Assembly: GCA_030426945.1 (NCBI GenBank)
Contig: JAUHXL010000016.1
Location: forward strand, 1-36,991
Direction of reading: 5' to 3'
Origin: a bacterium
GTDB taxonomy: Bacteria; Myxococcota_A; Bradymonadia; UBA7976; UBA1532
Length of the DNA stretch: 36,991 nt
Below are positions 1 to 9,043 of the stretch, one piece after another (position 1 is the first letter of the stretch; each line of letters opens with the position of its first letter). The notes beneath the pieces were generated by a model. The model was not told where the DNA came from and made no database searches. It saw only the letters and a program-made list of their open reading frames with translations. The translations under genes were made by a program, and so were the position numbers.

Positions 1-363
1 CCCGGCGAGACGTCCCTGTGGCTCGACCCCAACGCGCCGACCCCCTGGGACGGGGCGACCGACGCGGCCATCCCCGCGCCCACCTGGGACGCCACCGCCG
101 TCGACGCCGCCCTCGACGTGTGCGCCGACGCCGCGGTCGCCGAGCGCCTGCGCGCGCTGCCCGACCTCGCCGCGCGCGGCTTCGCCCTCGCCATCGAGCA
201 GGTCTTCCGCCCCTTCCTCTTTCCCGCGCCCCTGCGCCTGACCGCGCAGCCCACGCGGCGCGCGGCCCGCCTGTCCTTGCCGCTGCACCGCGAGGACTTC
301 GACGGCGTGGTCATGCTCGACGACGTCGGGCCCGCGCTGCTCCGCGCGCTGGCCAGCGGCTGA
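1..363 (+). CDS. Unidentified protein, C-terminal part only
   Basis: The reading frame is open from the first base to a TGA at 361-363, so the start lies outside the window. The 120 visible residues look like real protein: acidic residues and prolines at the front, then an amphipathic stretch (AERLRALPDLAARGFALAIE), then a beta-like segment ending GVVMLDDVGPALLRALASG. Third codon positions are almost all G or C, as in the neighbouring genes. The track's ATG-type start at 118 (a GTG) is internal to this frame and not needed. I do not recognise the family and assign no function. It converges on the mosaic lipoprotein gene. Confidence 0.6.
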   Translation, partial: PGETSLWLDPNAPTPWDGATDAAIPAPTWDATAVDAALDVCADAAVAERLRALPDLAARGFALAIEQVFRPFLFPAPLRLTAQPTRRAARLSLPLHREDFDGVVMLDDVGPALLRALASG

Positions 364-375
364 TCCCGCCGGTCC

Positions 376-415
376 CTGGGGGGCACCGCCGTCGACCGGA
401 TCGCCAGCCGCCCAG
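376..415. terminator. Candidate bidirectional hairpin between convergent genes
   Basis: CTGGGGGGC at 376-384 pairs with GCCGCCCAG at 407-415 (8 of 9 positions), with a loop of about 22 bases. It lies in the 64-bp gap between two convergent stop codons. There is no T-tract, so it is a weak candidate. Confidence 0.3.
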
Positions 416-427
416 GCCCGGAGCCGT

Positions 428-3400
428 TCAGGGGCCGGGGCACCCGCGGCGGTAGATCTCGGCGCGCGCGGGCACCTCGAAGTCGGTCGGCCCGTAGAGC
501 AGCGCGCGCCGGTCGGGCAGCGGCGCGAGGCTGCGTTGCGCGCGGCCGTCGACGACGGTGGCGGTGGTCACCCAGGTGTCGGTCGCCGGGTCGAAGACGC
601 GGGCCAGGTCGCGCATCACCAGCGCGGTGCCGTCGCTCAGCGTCGCAGCGGCGGGGCCGGGGAACAGGGGAGCGTCCAGGGCGGGGCCGGGCGTCCACGC
701 GCCCGCGGCGGCGTCCAACAGGGCCACGGCGGTCGAACCACGGAAGCCCTCGCCGAGGCCCGCGGCGGCCAGCACCCGGCCGTCTCCGAGGCGCGCGAAC
801 GCGGCGGCGTACCGGCCCTCGAGGCGCGGGCCGGGTGTCGTCCCGTCGTCGGCCGGGTCGAACACGGCCGTGGTCATCGCGAACACCACGTCGCCGCCCT
901 GCGGGGCGCTGCCGGCCAGCAGCACCCGGCCGTCGTCCAACGCCACACCGACGGGCGCGCCCTGGAAGGGCAGGTTCATGGCCAGCGGCGTAGCCTCGCC
1001 CTGCGCGCCGTCCACGGCGTAGATCACGCCGTCGCGCAGCGCGTCCGCGTCCACCCGCCGGGCGCCGAAGCCACCGGCGATCAGCACCCGGCCGTCGGGG
1101 AGGGCGACGGCGGCGTGGTCGCGCCGCGGCGCGGGCAGGGGGGCGAGCTCTGTCCAGGCGTCGGCGACCGGATCGTAGAGCTCGACCACCGCGGTGGGCG
1201 TGTCCTCGAAGCCGAAGACCGTGGTGCCGCCGGCCACCAGCACCCGACCGTCGGGCAGCAGGGTCGCGCTGTGGCCGTAGCGCGCCGTCGGCATCGGCGC
1301 CGTCGCCAGGAAGCGCTCCGTCGGCGGGTCGAAGCGCCAGGCCTCCGCCGTCACGGCCTCGCCGAGGTAGCCGCCGCTGAACAGCACGCGCCCATCGGCC
1401 AGCGGCGTCAGGCGCGCCTCCACCGCGCTCGGCCCCTCGCCCCCCAACCGGCGCCAGCCCGAGCAGCGGCCGTCCGCCTCGAGCGTCGAGCCCGCCGCGC
1501 AGACGCCCGCCGCGACGCAGGCGCCGTCGCCCCCGTCGTGCATGCCGGCCGGGCAGGCCGGGCAGCCCGCCACCGGCGCCACGGCCTCGGGCTGCGACGT
1601 CGGATCCGTCGGATCGCTGCCCGCCTCGATCTCGAGGTCGTCGAGGAAGCCGTCGCGGTCGGTGTCACGGTCGAGCGGATCCGTGCGGAAGCCGTCCGCG
1701 CCCGCGACCACCTCCTCGCCGTCGGGGATCTGGTCGCCGTCGCTGGTCAGCCGCAAGGGATCGGTCTCGAAGACGTACACCTCTTCGCCATCGCTCAGGC
1801 CGTCGTTGTCGGTGTCGGCGCGCGCGACGTCGGTGCCCAGGCGCGCCTCTTCGCCGTCGGCCAGGCCGTCCCCGTCGGTGTCGTCGCCCGGCGTGCTGGC
1901 GGGGTCGGTGGGATCGCTGCCCAGCGTCACCTCGGCCCGGTCGACGAAGCCGTCACCGTCGGTGTCGCGTCGCGTGGGATCGGTGCCCCACACCCGCACC
2001 TCGGTGCCGTCGCTCAGCCGATCGCCGTCCGTGTCGCGGTCGGTGGGATCAGTGCCCAGCGCCGGCTCGTCGCCGTCGGCCAGCCCGTCGCCGTCGCCGT
2101 CGTCCGACGGCACGCTGTCGGCGTCGAGCGGATCGCTCAGCGCCAGGCCTTCGGCGCGGTCATCGTGGCCGTCGCCGTCGCTGTCGGCCCGATCAGGATC
2201 GGTTCCGGCGATCATCTCGGTGCCGTCGTTCAGGCCGTCGCCGTCGCGGTCGCCCAGCAGCTCGGGCGGCAGCCCGATGCTGATCGTGCCGGCGTCGACG
2301 CCGAACTCGAATTGACCTGCGCCTGGGAAGACCACCTCGTCCCAGCCCACCTCGGCCGCGCCGCGGAGGAAGCCGCTGGCGCTGGCGTCCACCGCGGCGT
2401 CGCCGGCGGCCAGGCCCCGCTCGCCGTCGATCGACACCAGCGGCGTGTGCGCGATCAGCACGAAGCGGCCGCCCGCGGTCGTGGTGGCCTGGTGGTGGGC
2501 GCCGAAGGCCTCGAGGCCGACTCGCACGCCGGCCTTGGGCAGGCCCCCCTCGCGCGGGATGGCGTCGACCATCGCGCAGCTTTGCTGCACGGCCGCGCTC
2601 TCGGCCGGCGCGGCCGTGGCGTCGGCGGCCTGGGCGGCGGCGAAGTCGGCGCGCGCGCCGCTCAGCGCGCGGTGCGCGGCCTCCATGCGCGCGCCCAGAT
2701 CGGCCGCGCGGATCAGCCGCCGCTCGGCCTCGTCGCGGTCGGCCGCGGTGGCCTCGCCGGCCACCAGGCGTGCCGCGATGGCGTCCAGCCCGTCGAGGGC
2801 CTCGGCGAGGGCCATGCCGTCGCCGCCGAGGGCCTGCACGTCGGCCATGACGGCATCGATGGCGCCCAGCGCGGCGTCGTCGCGGACCGCGGCCATCGAC
2901 GCCGCGCGCGATGCGTCCATGGCCGCCGCAGCCGCCGCGGTGTAGCTGTCGGTGCAGCCGCTGAAGTGGTGCGCCGCCGCCAGGTGGCCCGCCTTCTGCG
3001 TGGTGAGATCGGCGATGGCCGTCTCGTAGCTGGCGATGTCGGCGGTGAGATCGGCGTAGCGGCCGATGTCGCGGTTGAGGTCCTGCAGCGCGTCGATGCC
3101 GAACTCGGCCAGCTTCACGAGCGCGTCCTTCAGCATCCCCACGATCATGCCGAAGGCGAAGTCGGCGGCGTTGCTGGGCACGGTCTGGCCGTCGGCCCCC
3201 ACGAAGGCGGCGCTGGCCAGCACGCGGATCAGCTGCCAGGTGCCCAGGCTGGCGGCGTCGTGGCCCGCGGCCAGCGCGAGGGGCTGCAGCACCGACTCGG
3301 CGACGACCGGGGCGGCCTCGATGGCGATCAGCGCCGCCAGCCCGGCGGCCAGCGAGCGGGTGAGGCTGCCGTTCTCGCCGAGGATGTTGTCCAGCACGTG

Positions 3401-4822
3401 CCGGGTGCGCTCGCCGCGGGTGCGGTCGAGGCTCCGCATCATGTCGCCCACCTCGCTGTCGAGGCGGCGCGCGAGATCCTCGTGGATCTTGGCGAAGCTG
3501 TCGGGGCGACACTTGACGTCGCCCTCGACCGGCACGGCGGCGACGCCGCAGCAGCAGGCGACGAAGGTGACCGAGCTGTGATCGAGGCCGTCGACCTGGT
3601 CGATGCTGTCGTCGTCGAAGCCGGCCGCGCGGTCGAAGCGGAAGCCACCGCCCAAGGGGCGCACCGGGCGCATGCGGCCGTCCTCGCCCACCTGGGCCTC
3701 GCTGACCAGCGTCAGCTCGGGCCGGCCGTCGCCGTCGCTGTCCGGCGTCAGCTGCAGGATCCACAGGGGGACGTGGTTGGTCAGGCCGCCGTCGGCGGGC
3801 ACCGAGAAGTCGAGCGGCATGTTCACCAGGGCGTCCTCGGGCAGCTCGGCCGAGTCGAAGGTCATGGCCAGGGCGCCGGGGATGACGATGCGCCCGTTGG
3901 GCAAGCCATCGGGGGGCGTGCCGTTGATGATCTCGTCGCCCTCGTCGCCCAGGCTCGCGCGCAGGTTCAGCGTGCTCAGATCGCGCAGCTCGACGGTCTG
4001 GTCGGGCCGCACCAGCGCCCCCTCGGGCAGCGTCACGCGTCCGCCGAGGGGTGACTCGTAGGTGGCCGCCGCCGAGACGAAGACGGTCAGCGGTCGGACC
4101 TCGGTGGTCGTGTTGCCGGCGGCGTCGGTGGCCTCGATCGTCAGGTCGTGATCACCCGACGCCAGGTCGACGGTGGCCTCGAACCGGCCGGACGCGTCGA
4201 CCGGGGTGGGCGCGCCCATCACGTGGACGGTGACCGCGCTGGTGTCGTCGAGGGCCATCCCGCGCACGGTGAACTGGGTGCGGTGGACGAGGGCGGGCAG
4301 CGCCTCGACCACCAGCGCCGGCGCGCGATCGTCGAAGAGCACCCGCAAGCTGGCCTGCGCCTCGTTGCCCGCCCCGTCGACCGCCGTCAGCGTCACGGTC
4401 GTCCGGCCGGGGGGCACCGTCACCTCGAGCGCGAACGCGCCGTCCGGCCCGGGCACCACCTTGCCACCCCCGGGCCCGATGACGATCACGTCGCCGGCGT
4501 CGTCGCGGGCCTCGCCGCGCACGATCAGGGACGCGACGTCCACCGTGAGCTCGGCGGGCCCGTCGAGCGTCAGCGTCGGCGCCTCGCGGTCGGCGGCGCA
4601 AGGCGCGCAGGGCCCGCCGCAGTCGACGCCCTGCTCGCCGGGCGTCCACACGCCGTCCGCGCAGCCGCTCCCCCCGGCGCCGGCGTCGCCCGCGCCGCCG
4701 TCGCCGCCGGGCCCGGCGTCGCCGGGTGCGTCCGGCCTCGCATCCACGAGCGTCTGTCCGCCGCCCCCGTCATCACAGGCGACGAGCATCAGAGCCAGCC
4801 ACCCGAACACTGCGCGTCTCAT
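428..4822 (-). CDS. Large mosaic lipoprotein with Ig-like, TSP type-3 and Kelch-like repeats
   Basis: Predicted surface or periplasmic lipoprotein of 1464 residues. The start is ATG at 4822, not the track's upstream start, because GAGGGGG sits six bases before it and the protein then opens with a type II signal peptide whose lipobox ends LMLVAC. A Gly/Asp-rich linker and a Cys-rich motif (GVDCGGPCAPC) follow. Two Ig-like segments (about 85-255) carry the repeated pattern TLTAVDGAGN / TIEATDAAGN. The middle (about 430-800) is Ala-rich and largely helical. About 850-1075 is a run of calcium-binding thrombospondin type-3 repeats (DxDGDGLxDGxE, GTDP). About 1130-1464 has Kelch-like repeats (LPDGRVLVAGG). 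The architecture suggests a calcium-stiffened adhesin or binding protein, but the ligand is unknown. It is divergent from the response-regulator gene with a 138-bp gap. Confidence 0.88.
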   Translation of the reverse strand: MRRAVFGWLALMLVACDDGGGGQTLVDARPDAPGDAGPGGDGGAGDAGAGGSGCADGVWTPGEQGVDCGGPCAPCAADREAPTLTLDGPAELTVDVASLIVRGEARDDAGDVIVIGPGGGKVVPGPDGAFALEVTVPPGRTTVTLTAVDGAGNEAQASLRVLFDDRAPALVVEALPALVHRTQFTVRGMALDDTSAVTVHVMGAPTPVDASGRFEATVDLASGDHDLTIEATDAAGNTTTEVRPLTVFVSAAATYESPLGGRVTLPEGALVRPDQTVELRDLSTLNLRASLGDEGDEIINGTPPDGLPNGRIVIPGALAMTFDSAELPEDALVNMPLDFSVPADGGLTNHVPLWILQLTPDSDGDGRPELTLVSEAQVGEDGRMRPVRPLGGGFRFDRAAGFDDDSIDQVDGLDHSSVTFVACCCGVAAVPVEGDVKCRPDSFAKIHEDLARRLDSEVGDMMRSLDRTRGERTRHVLDNILGENGSLTRSLAAGLAALIAIEAAPVVAESVLQPLALAAGHDAASLGTWQLIRVLASAAFVGADGQTVPSNAADFAFGMIVGMLKDALVKLAEFGIDALQDLNRDIGRYADLTADIASYETAIADLTTQKAGHLAAAHHFSGCTDSYTAAAAAAMDASRAASMAAVRDDAALGAIDAVMADVQALGGDGMALAEALDGLDAIAARLVAGEATAADRDEAERRLIRAADLGARMEAAHRALSGARADFAAAQAADATAAPAESAAVQQSCAMVDAIPREGGLPKAGVRVGLEAFGAHHQATTTAGGRFVLIAHTPLVSIDGERGLAAGDAAVDASASGFLRGAAEVGWDEVVFPGAGQFEFGVDAGTISIGLPPELLGDRDGDGLNDGTEMIAGTDPDRADSDGDGHDDRAEGLALSDPLDADSVPSDDGDGDGLADGDEPALGTDPTDRDTDGDRLSDGTEVRVWGTDPTRRDTDGDGFVDRAEVTLGSDPTDPASTPGDDTDGDGLADGEEARLGTDVARADTDNDGLSDGEEVYVFETDPLRLTSDGDQIPDGEEVVAGADGFRTDPLDRDTDRDGFLDDLEIEAGSDPTDPTSQPEAVAPVAGCPACPAGMHDGGDGACVAAGVCAAGSTLEADGRCSGWRRLGGEGPSAVEARLTPLADGRVLFSGGYLGEAVTAEAWRFDPPTERFLATAPMPTARYGHSATLLPDGRVLVAGGTTVFGFEDTPTAVVELYDPVADAWTELAPLPAPRRDHAAVALPDGRVLIAGGFGARRVDADALRDGVIYAVDGAQGEATPLAMNLPFQGAPVGVALDDGRVLLAGSAPQGGDVVFAMTTAVFDPADDGTTPGPRLEGRYAAAFARLGDGRVLAAAGLGEGFRGSTAVALLDAAAGAWTPGPALDAPLFPGPAAATLSDGTALVMRDLARVFDPATDTWVTTATVVDGRAQRSLAPLPDRRALLYGPTDFEVPARAEIYRRGCPGP

Positions 4823-4902
4823 CGATACCCCCTCGCCGCCCAGACGGCCCCCTGCGCCCGGCCGCACCCCCAACGGACGAGCGGCGTGGGCTCATCCCCC
4901 GA

Positions 4903-4931
4903 TTGACCGGACGCCGAGAGCGTCCTACCGT
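4903..4931 (+). promoter_or_regulatory. Candidate sigma-70 promoter of the two-component genes
   Basis: TTGACC (4903-4908), a 17-base spacer, then TACCGT (4926-4931). The -35 box matches 5 of 6 consensus bases and the -10 box only 3 of 6. It lies 30 bp before the response-regulator ATG in a divergent gap. Confidence 0.4.
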
Positions 4932-4960
4932 GCGAACGCGGGTGCGATGCGGGGGTGGGC

Positions 4961-5377
4961 ATGAACGTCGCAGCAGGTGGGCCCGGCAGCGTGGTGATCG
5001 TCGACGACGACCCGGATGATCTCGAGTTGGCCAGGCGGTGCTACGTGCGCAGCGAGGCGACGCGCCCCCTGGTGATGTGCGCGGGGGCGCCCGCGTTCTT
5101 CGACCACCTCGACGCCGTCGAGCGCGGCGAGGCCGGTCCCATCGCCGTCGCGCTGGTCGACCTGCGCATGCCCGAGATGACCGGCTTCGAGCTCGTCCAG
5201 CGGCTGCGCGCCCGGCCGGCCTTCACCGAGGCGCCGGCGGTGGTGGTGCTGACCACCTCGCTTCAACCCGCCGACCGCGATCGCGCGGCCGCCCTCGGCT
5301 GCGTCGACTACGTCGTCAAGCCCACGCACGTGCGCGAGTTCGTCGCTTTCTTCGAGCGCCTCGAGGCGTCGGCGTGA
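4961..5377 (+). CDS. Single-domain response regulator (CheY/Rcp1-like receiver)
   Basis: A stand-alone phosphoreceiver domain of 138 residues with no output domain. The acidic pocket is VDDDPDD near residue 12, the phosphoacceptor is Asp67 in LVDLRMPEMTG, a Thr/Ser follows VVVLTTS, and the conserved Lys120 is in VVKPTH. The spacing and the DDDPDDLELARR start resemble Rcp1-type receivers that work with a partner histidine kinase. I chose ATG 4961 over GTG 4955 because GGGGG lies five bases upstream. Its stop overlaps the kinase start by GTGA, which implies translational coupling and a direct partnership. It probably passes phosphate to or from the kinase. Any downstream effector is not visible here. 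Confidence 0.9.
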   Translation: MNVAAGGPGSVVIVDDDPDDLELARRCYVRSEATRPLVMCAGAPAFFDHLDAVERGEAGPIAVALVDLRMPEMTGFELVQRLRARPAFTEAPAVVVLTTSLQPADRDRAAALGCVDYVVKPTHVREFVAFFERLEASA

Positions 5378-6525
5378 GCCAGGACGCCTTGAGCGTCCAG
5401 CAGCTGCTGGCCGTCGCGAATCGGGTGCAGCTGGCGCTGCTGGTGGTGCAGGTGGTCGATCCGGACGATCCGGACACGTGGGTGCTGCGCCTGGCGAACC
5501 GGGCGGCCCGCGGCGCCGCCGAGCGGGAAGGCGACGACGCGTTGGGTGGTCGGCTCTTCCTCGAGGTGTTCCCCGGCGCGCGAGGCAGCGCCCTGCTGGA
5601 TGGCTGCCGTGACGTGCAGCGCCACGGTCGGCCGTGCGAGGTGCGCGAGATCGTCCTGGGCGATCTGCACGGGCCCCGCGCGGCCTACCGGGTGAGCCTG
5701 GCGCCCCTGCCGGGTGACTGCGTGTTGGCGCAGTACCTCGACGTCACCGCGCAGCGCCGCGCCGAGGACGAGCTGCGGGCGCTGACCGCCGATCTCGAAG
5801 CGCAGGTGGCGGCGCGCACGGCCGAGCTCGAGGCCTCGCGCACGGTCATCCGCGAGATCGCGCACGCCGCCGCGCACGACCTGCAGACGCCGCTGCGCCA
5901 CGTGGTGGGCTTCGCCGAGTTCGCGCTGGACACGCTCGAGTCCGACGCGCCGGCGCGCGACAACGTCGAGCGCGCGCGCGCCGCGGCGCTGCGCATGAAG
6001 ACGCGGGTGGACGCGCTGCTCGAGTTCACCGACGAGCGCCGCGTGGACGAGGAGGTGTTCGCCGTCGCGCCGCTGGTCGAGGGGGTGCGCCGCGATCTGC
6101 TCGACCTGGCGGGCGATGCCCGGGTGCGGGTCGAGCTCGAGGTCGAGCGGCTGCGGGCCAGCCGCGAGCACCTGCGCACGCTGATGAGAGAGCTGCTGGC
6201 CAACGCGCTGACCTTCACCCGGCCCGGCGAGGCGGCGGACGTGCGGTTGAGCCTGCGGGCGCGCGACGACGAGGTGGTGCTCGAGGTCGAGGATCGCGGC
6301 ATCGGTATCCGCACCGAGGATCAAGCGCAGGTGTTCCAGGCCTTCCATCGACTGCAGCCGGATCGGGACGGGAACGCCGCGGGGGTCGGCCTGGCGCTGT
6401 GCCGGCGCGCGGTCGAGGCCTGCGGCGGCACCCTGGCGGTGCGGTCGACGCCGGGCGAGGGGGCCACCTTCGTGGCGACCCTGCCGGCGCAGGTGGAGCC
6501 GATGGCGCACGGCGCGTTCGGCTGA
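5374..6525 (+). CDS. Soluble PAS-type sensor histidine kinase
   Basis: 383 residues, starting at GTG 5374 inside the regulator's stop (GTGA). The track's start at 5038 is a read-through of the regulator gene in another frame. Residues about 10-130 look like a PAS sensor fold, followed by a coiled coil (LTADLEAQVAARTAELEAS). The HisKA H-box is AAHDLQTPLRH with His168. The HATPase domain has its N-box at LLANAL (Asn277), G1 at EDRGIGI and G2 at GVGLALCRRAVEACGG. There are no membrane segments, so the signal is cytoplasmic or brought by a partner. The H-box style is that of phytochrome-like kinases, but there is no GAF/PHY region. A desaturase gene follows after 72 bp on the same strand, which makes membrane-lipid control a possible but unproven output. 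Confidence 0.9.
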   Translation: MSQDALSVQQLLAVANRVQLALLVVQVVDPDDPDTWVLRLANRAARGAAEREGDDALGGRLFLEVFPGARGSALLDGCRDVQRHGRPCEVREIVLGDLHGPRAAYRVSLAPLPGDCVLAQYLDVTAQRRAEDELRALTADLEAQVAARTAELEASRTVIREIAHAAAHDLQTPLRHVVGFAEFALDTLESDAPARDNVERARAAALRMKTRVDALLEFTDERRVDEEVFAVAPLVEGVRRDLLDLAGDARVRVELEVERLRASREHLRTLMRELLANALTFTRPGEAADVRLSLRARDDEVVLEVEDRGIGIRTEDQAQVFQAFHRLQPDRDGNAAGVGLALCRRAVEACGGTLAVRSTPGEGATFVATLPAQVEPMAHGAFG

Positions 6526-6597
6526 TCCGCCGGGCGCGGCTGCGCGCGCGTCGCGCGTGCCGTAGTATCGTGCCGGCCGCGCCGACCGGGAGACGCC

Positions 6598-7743
6598 GTG
6601 CATCCAATCGACGAGCGGGCCCTCGAGGCCGATCTCGACGCCCTGCGCGCCGCGCTGCGCGCCGAGGCGGGCCCCGAGGATCTCGCGCACCTGCGTCGCA
6701 TGGCGCGCTGGGGCCGGATGTGCTCGCTGGTCGGCCTCGCCGCCGCCGGCTTCTTCCCCAACCCGCTGGCCTGGTTCGGCCTGGGCCTGGGCAACTTCGC
6801 CCGCTGGGCCATCGTCGCCCACCACGTGATCCACCGGGGCCTCGACAAGCTGCCCGGCACGCCGCGCCACTTGCACGGGCGGGTCTTCGCGCGCGGCTGG
6901 CGCCGGCTGATCGACTGGTTCGACTGGATGCACCCCGACGCCTGGCACCACGAGCACGACGTGTTGCACCACTACCGCCTCGGCGAGGGCGCCGCCGAGG
7001 CCCGGCCGGGCGACCCCGACGTGGCCGAGGACAACGCCTTCTTCCTGCGCGACTCGAACCTGCCCTCGTGGGCGCGCCGCGCGGTCGTCTACCTGGGCAG
7101 CCTGGTGTGGAAGCCGCTCTACTACGCGCCCAACACGCTGAACCACCTGCTCGATCACGACGCGCGCCGCACCACCGGCGAGCGCGTGTCGATCTTCAGC
7201 TGGGACGCCTGGCTGCCCTGGAGGCCGCGCGCGCGCGCCGCGCTGCTGCGCTGCTGGCTGCCTTACGCCGCCTGGCGCTTCGGCGCGCTGCCCGCCCTGT
7301 TCCTGCTGTGGAGCCCGACCGCGGCCCTCTACGCGCTGAGCAACCTGCTGATCGCCGAGGCCGTCGCCAACGCCTGGTCGTTCTGGGTCATCGTGCCCAA
7401 CCACACCGGCGACGATCTCTATCGCTTCGACGGCCCGGTGCGCGGCCGCGGCGACTTCTACCTGCGCCAGATCGTGGGCTCGACCAACTACCGCACGGGT
7501 GGCGATCTCAACGACTTCCTGCACGGCTGGCTGAACTACCAGATCGAGCACCACGTGTTCCCCGACCTGTCGCCGCGCCAGTACCAGCGCGCACAGCCGC
7601 GGCTGAAGGCCCTGTGCGCGAAGCACGGGGTGCCCTACGTGCAAGAGAGCATCTTCACCCGCATGCGCAAGACGACGGACATCCTGATCGGCGCCACGTC
7701 GATGCGCCGCTGGCCGGCCGCCGAGGCGGCCGAGGCGGCGTAG
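6598..7743 (+). CDS. Membrane fatty-acid desaturase (acyl-lipid type)
   Basis: 381 residues from GTG 6598, with GGGAG five bases upstream. It belongs to the di-iron membrane desaturase superfamily, which inserts double bonds into acyl chains using oxygen and an electron donor. The three histidine clusters are visible: HHVIH (75-79), HHEHDVLHH (117-125) and QIEHHVFP (H318, H319). The Q-x-x-HH form of the last box is typical of acyl-lipid and front-end desaturases. Hydrophobic segments lie near residues 40-60 and 215-260. No fused cytochrome b5 domain is present, so electrons must come from a separate carrier. Regiospecificity cannot be read from sequence. A hairpin 10 bp after the stop may end the transcript. 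Confidence 0.9.
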   Translation: MHPIDERALEADLDALRAALRAEAGPEDLAHLRRMARWGRMCSLVGLAAAGFFPNPLAWFGLGLGNFARWAIVAHHVIHRGLDKLPGTPRHLHGRVFARGWRRLIDWFDWMHPDAWHHEHDVLHHYRLGEGAAEARPGDPDVAEDNAFFLRDSNLPSWARRAVVYLGSLVWKPLYYAPNTLNHLLDHDARRTTGERVSIFSWDAWLPWRPRARAALLRCWLPYAAWRFGALPALFLLWSPTAALYALSNLLIAEAVANAWSFWVIVPNHTGDDLYRFDGPVRGRGDFYLRQIVGSTNYRTGGDLNDFLHGWLNYQIEHHVFPDLSPRQYQRAQPRLKALCAKHGVPYVQESIFTRMRKTTDILIGATSMRRWPAAEAAEAA

Positions 7744-7752
7744 CGGCGCGGT

Positions 7753-7772
7753 CCTCGGCTGCCCCGCCGAGG
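7753..7772 (+). terminator. Hairpin after the desaturase gene
   Basis: CCTCGGC (7753-7759) and GCCGAGG (7766-7772) form a perfect 7-bp stem with a 6-base loop, starting 10 bp past the desaturase stop. No T-tract follows, so it could be a Rho-dependent or weak terminator. The rest of the 284-bp gap up to 8027 shows no gene on either strand that I can support. Confidence 0.4.
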
Positions 7773-8027
7773 GCGCGGGGGCGCGCGACGTGGCGGCGGC
7801 GCTGAGCGGGTGCTCCGGCGCTCCCTGCGGTTCGCCGGGTTGCCCGCGACGGCGCGCGTCGCGCCGGTGGAAGCCGGTCGACGGACGATGCGCAAATCGT
7901 GCGTCCGGCGCGCCCTCGACGCGGGTGGGGGCATCCATTGGGCGGCCGACGCGCGCCTCGGCCAGGACGCTCGGCGACCGATGCGATCTCGAGACGGCGC
8001 GCCCGAACGCAAGCACGGAGCATGTTC

Positions 8028-8948
8028 ATGGCCAAGCCGGTCATCACGGTCATCGGTGGGACGGGTTCGCAGGGGGGCGGCGTGGTCGACGCGCTGCTCG
8101 CCGACGGTGCGTACGCGGTGCGGGTGCCGACCCGCGATCCCGACAGCGCGGCGGCGCGGCGGCTCGCCGAGCGCGGCGTGCAGCTGGTGCAGGCGAACCT
8201 GCACGAGCCGGCCACGCTGCGGGCGGCCTTCGAGGGGGCGCACGGCGCGTTCGTGGTCACCAACTTCTGGGATCCCGGGCAGATGCAGCAGGAGACCGAG
8301 GTGGGTGTCACGGCCGTGAAGGCCGCGCGGGCCGCCGGCGTGCAGCACCTGGTGTGGTCGACGCTGCCCGACTGCGCGGCGATCAGCGAGGGGCGCTTCG
8401 AGGTCGTGCACTTCACCGGCAAGGCGCGCGTGGACGAGGCGGTCGAGGCCGCCGGCTTCGCGCGACACACCTTCGTCGAGGCGCCGTTCTACTTTCAGAA
8501 CTTCCTCGGCATGCTGGGCCCGCAGCCCCTGCCGACCGGCGGCCGCGGCTGGGCCGTGCCGATGGATCCCGCGGCGCGCGTCATCCACGCGGGCGACGTC
8601 ACCGAGGTGGGCCGCGCGGTGGCGGCGGCCTTCGGCGCGGGCGACCGCCTGCCCAACGGCAGCCACCTGGCCGTGTGCGGCGGCGCTTACTCCTGGAACG
8701 ACTTCGTGGCGGCCTTCAACGCGCTCGGCAACGACTTCGCGGTCGTCCAGGTGCCCGGCGAGGCCTACGACGGCTTCTTCCCGGGCGCCCACGAGATGCG
8801 CGAGATGTTCGAGTACTTCGAGGCCTACACGTACTTCGGGCCGAAGGCCGAGCAGCACATCGCGGCGGCGAACGCGCTGGTGCCGGGCGGCTTCACGCCC
8901 CTCCGCGCGTGGTTGGAGAAGAACTGGAAGGACGCGCCCGCGGCCTGA
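8028..8948 (+). CDS. NmrA-like NAD(P)-binding Rossmann protein
   Basis: 306 residues. The fold is an extended short-chain dehydrogenase-like Rossmann domain of the NmrA family. The nucleotide-binding loop is VIGGTGSQGGGVVDALL near residues 7-22. ATRDPDS-like spacing follows (VPTRDPDSAAARRL), and an active-site-like region sits at VWSTLPDC. Members act as redox sensors or as oxidoreductases, and many lack the catalytic Tyr-x-x-x-Lys; I do not see a clear YxxxK here, which favours a sensor or regulatory role. I chose ATG 8028 because GGAG ends seven bases before it, while ATG 8022 is too close. The track's long N-terminal extension is Arg-rich and not protein-like. No partner gene is evident. 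Confidence 0.88.
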   Translation: MAKPVITVIGGTGSQGGGVVDALLADGAYAVRVPTRDPDSAAARRLAERGVQLVQANLHEPATLRAAFEGAHGAFVVTNFWDPGQMQQETEVGVTAVKAARAAGVQHLVWSTLPDCAAISEGRFEVVHFTGKARVDEAVEAAGFARHTFVEAPFYFQNFLGMLGPQPLPTGGRGWAVPMDPAARVIHAGDVTEVGRAVAAAFGAGDRLPNGSHLAVCGGAYSWNDFVAAFNALGNDFAVVQVPGEAYDGFFPGAHEMREMFEYFEAYTYFGPKAEQHIAAANALVPGGFTPLRAWLEKNWKDAPAA

Positions 8949-9043
8949 GGTCGATCGCGTACGGCGCGCGCCGTCCGCGAGGCTGGACGTCGTCGCCGGC
9001 GGGCGCGCATGCTGACGCCACCGTCTCGACGTGAGGTGTGCGC

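Noticed and set aside
536-4054. A 1172-residue plus-strand ORF across the lipoprotein gene.
   Set aside because: It is the GC-driven shadow of the minus-strand gene: Arg/Gly/Val-rich, no domains, no ribosome site, while the minus strand has clear repeats.
5308-8016. A 902-residue minus-strand ORF opposite the kinase and desaturase genes.
   Set aside because: Shadow frame; the plus strand has H-box, N-box and histidine clusters.
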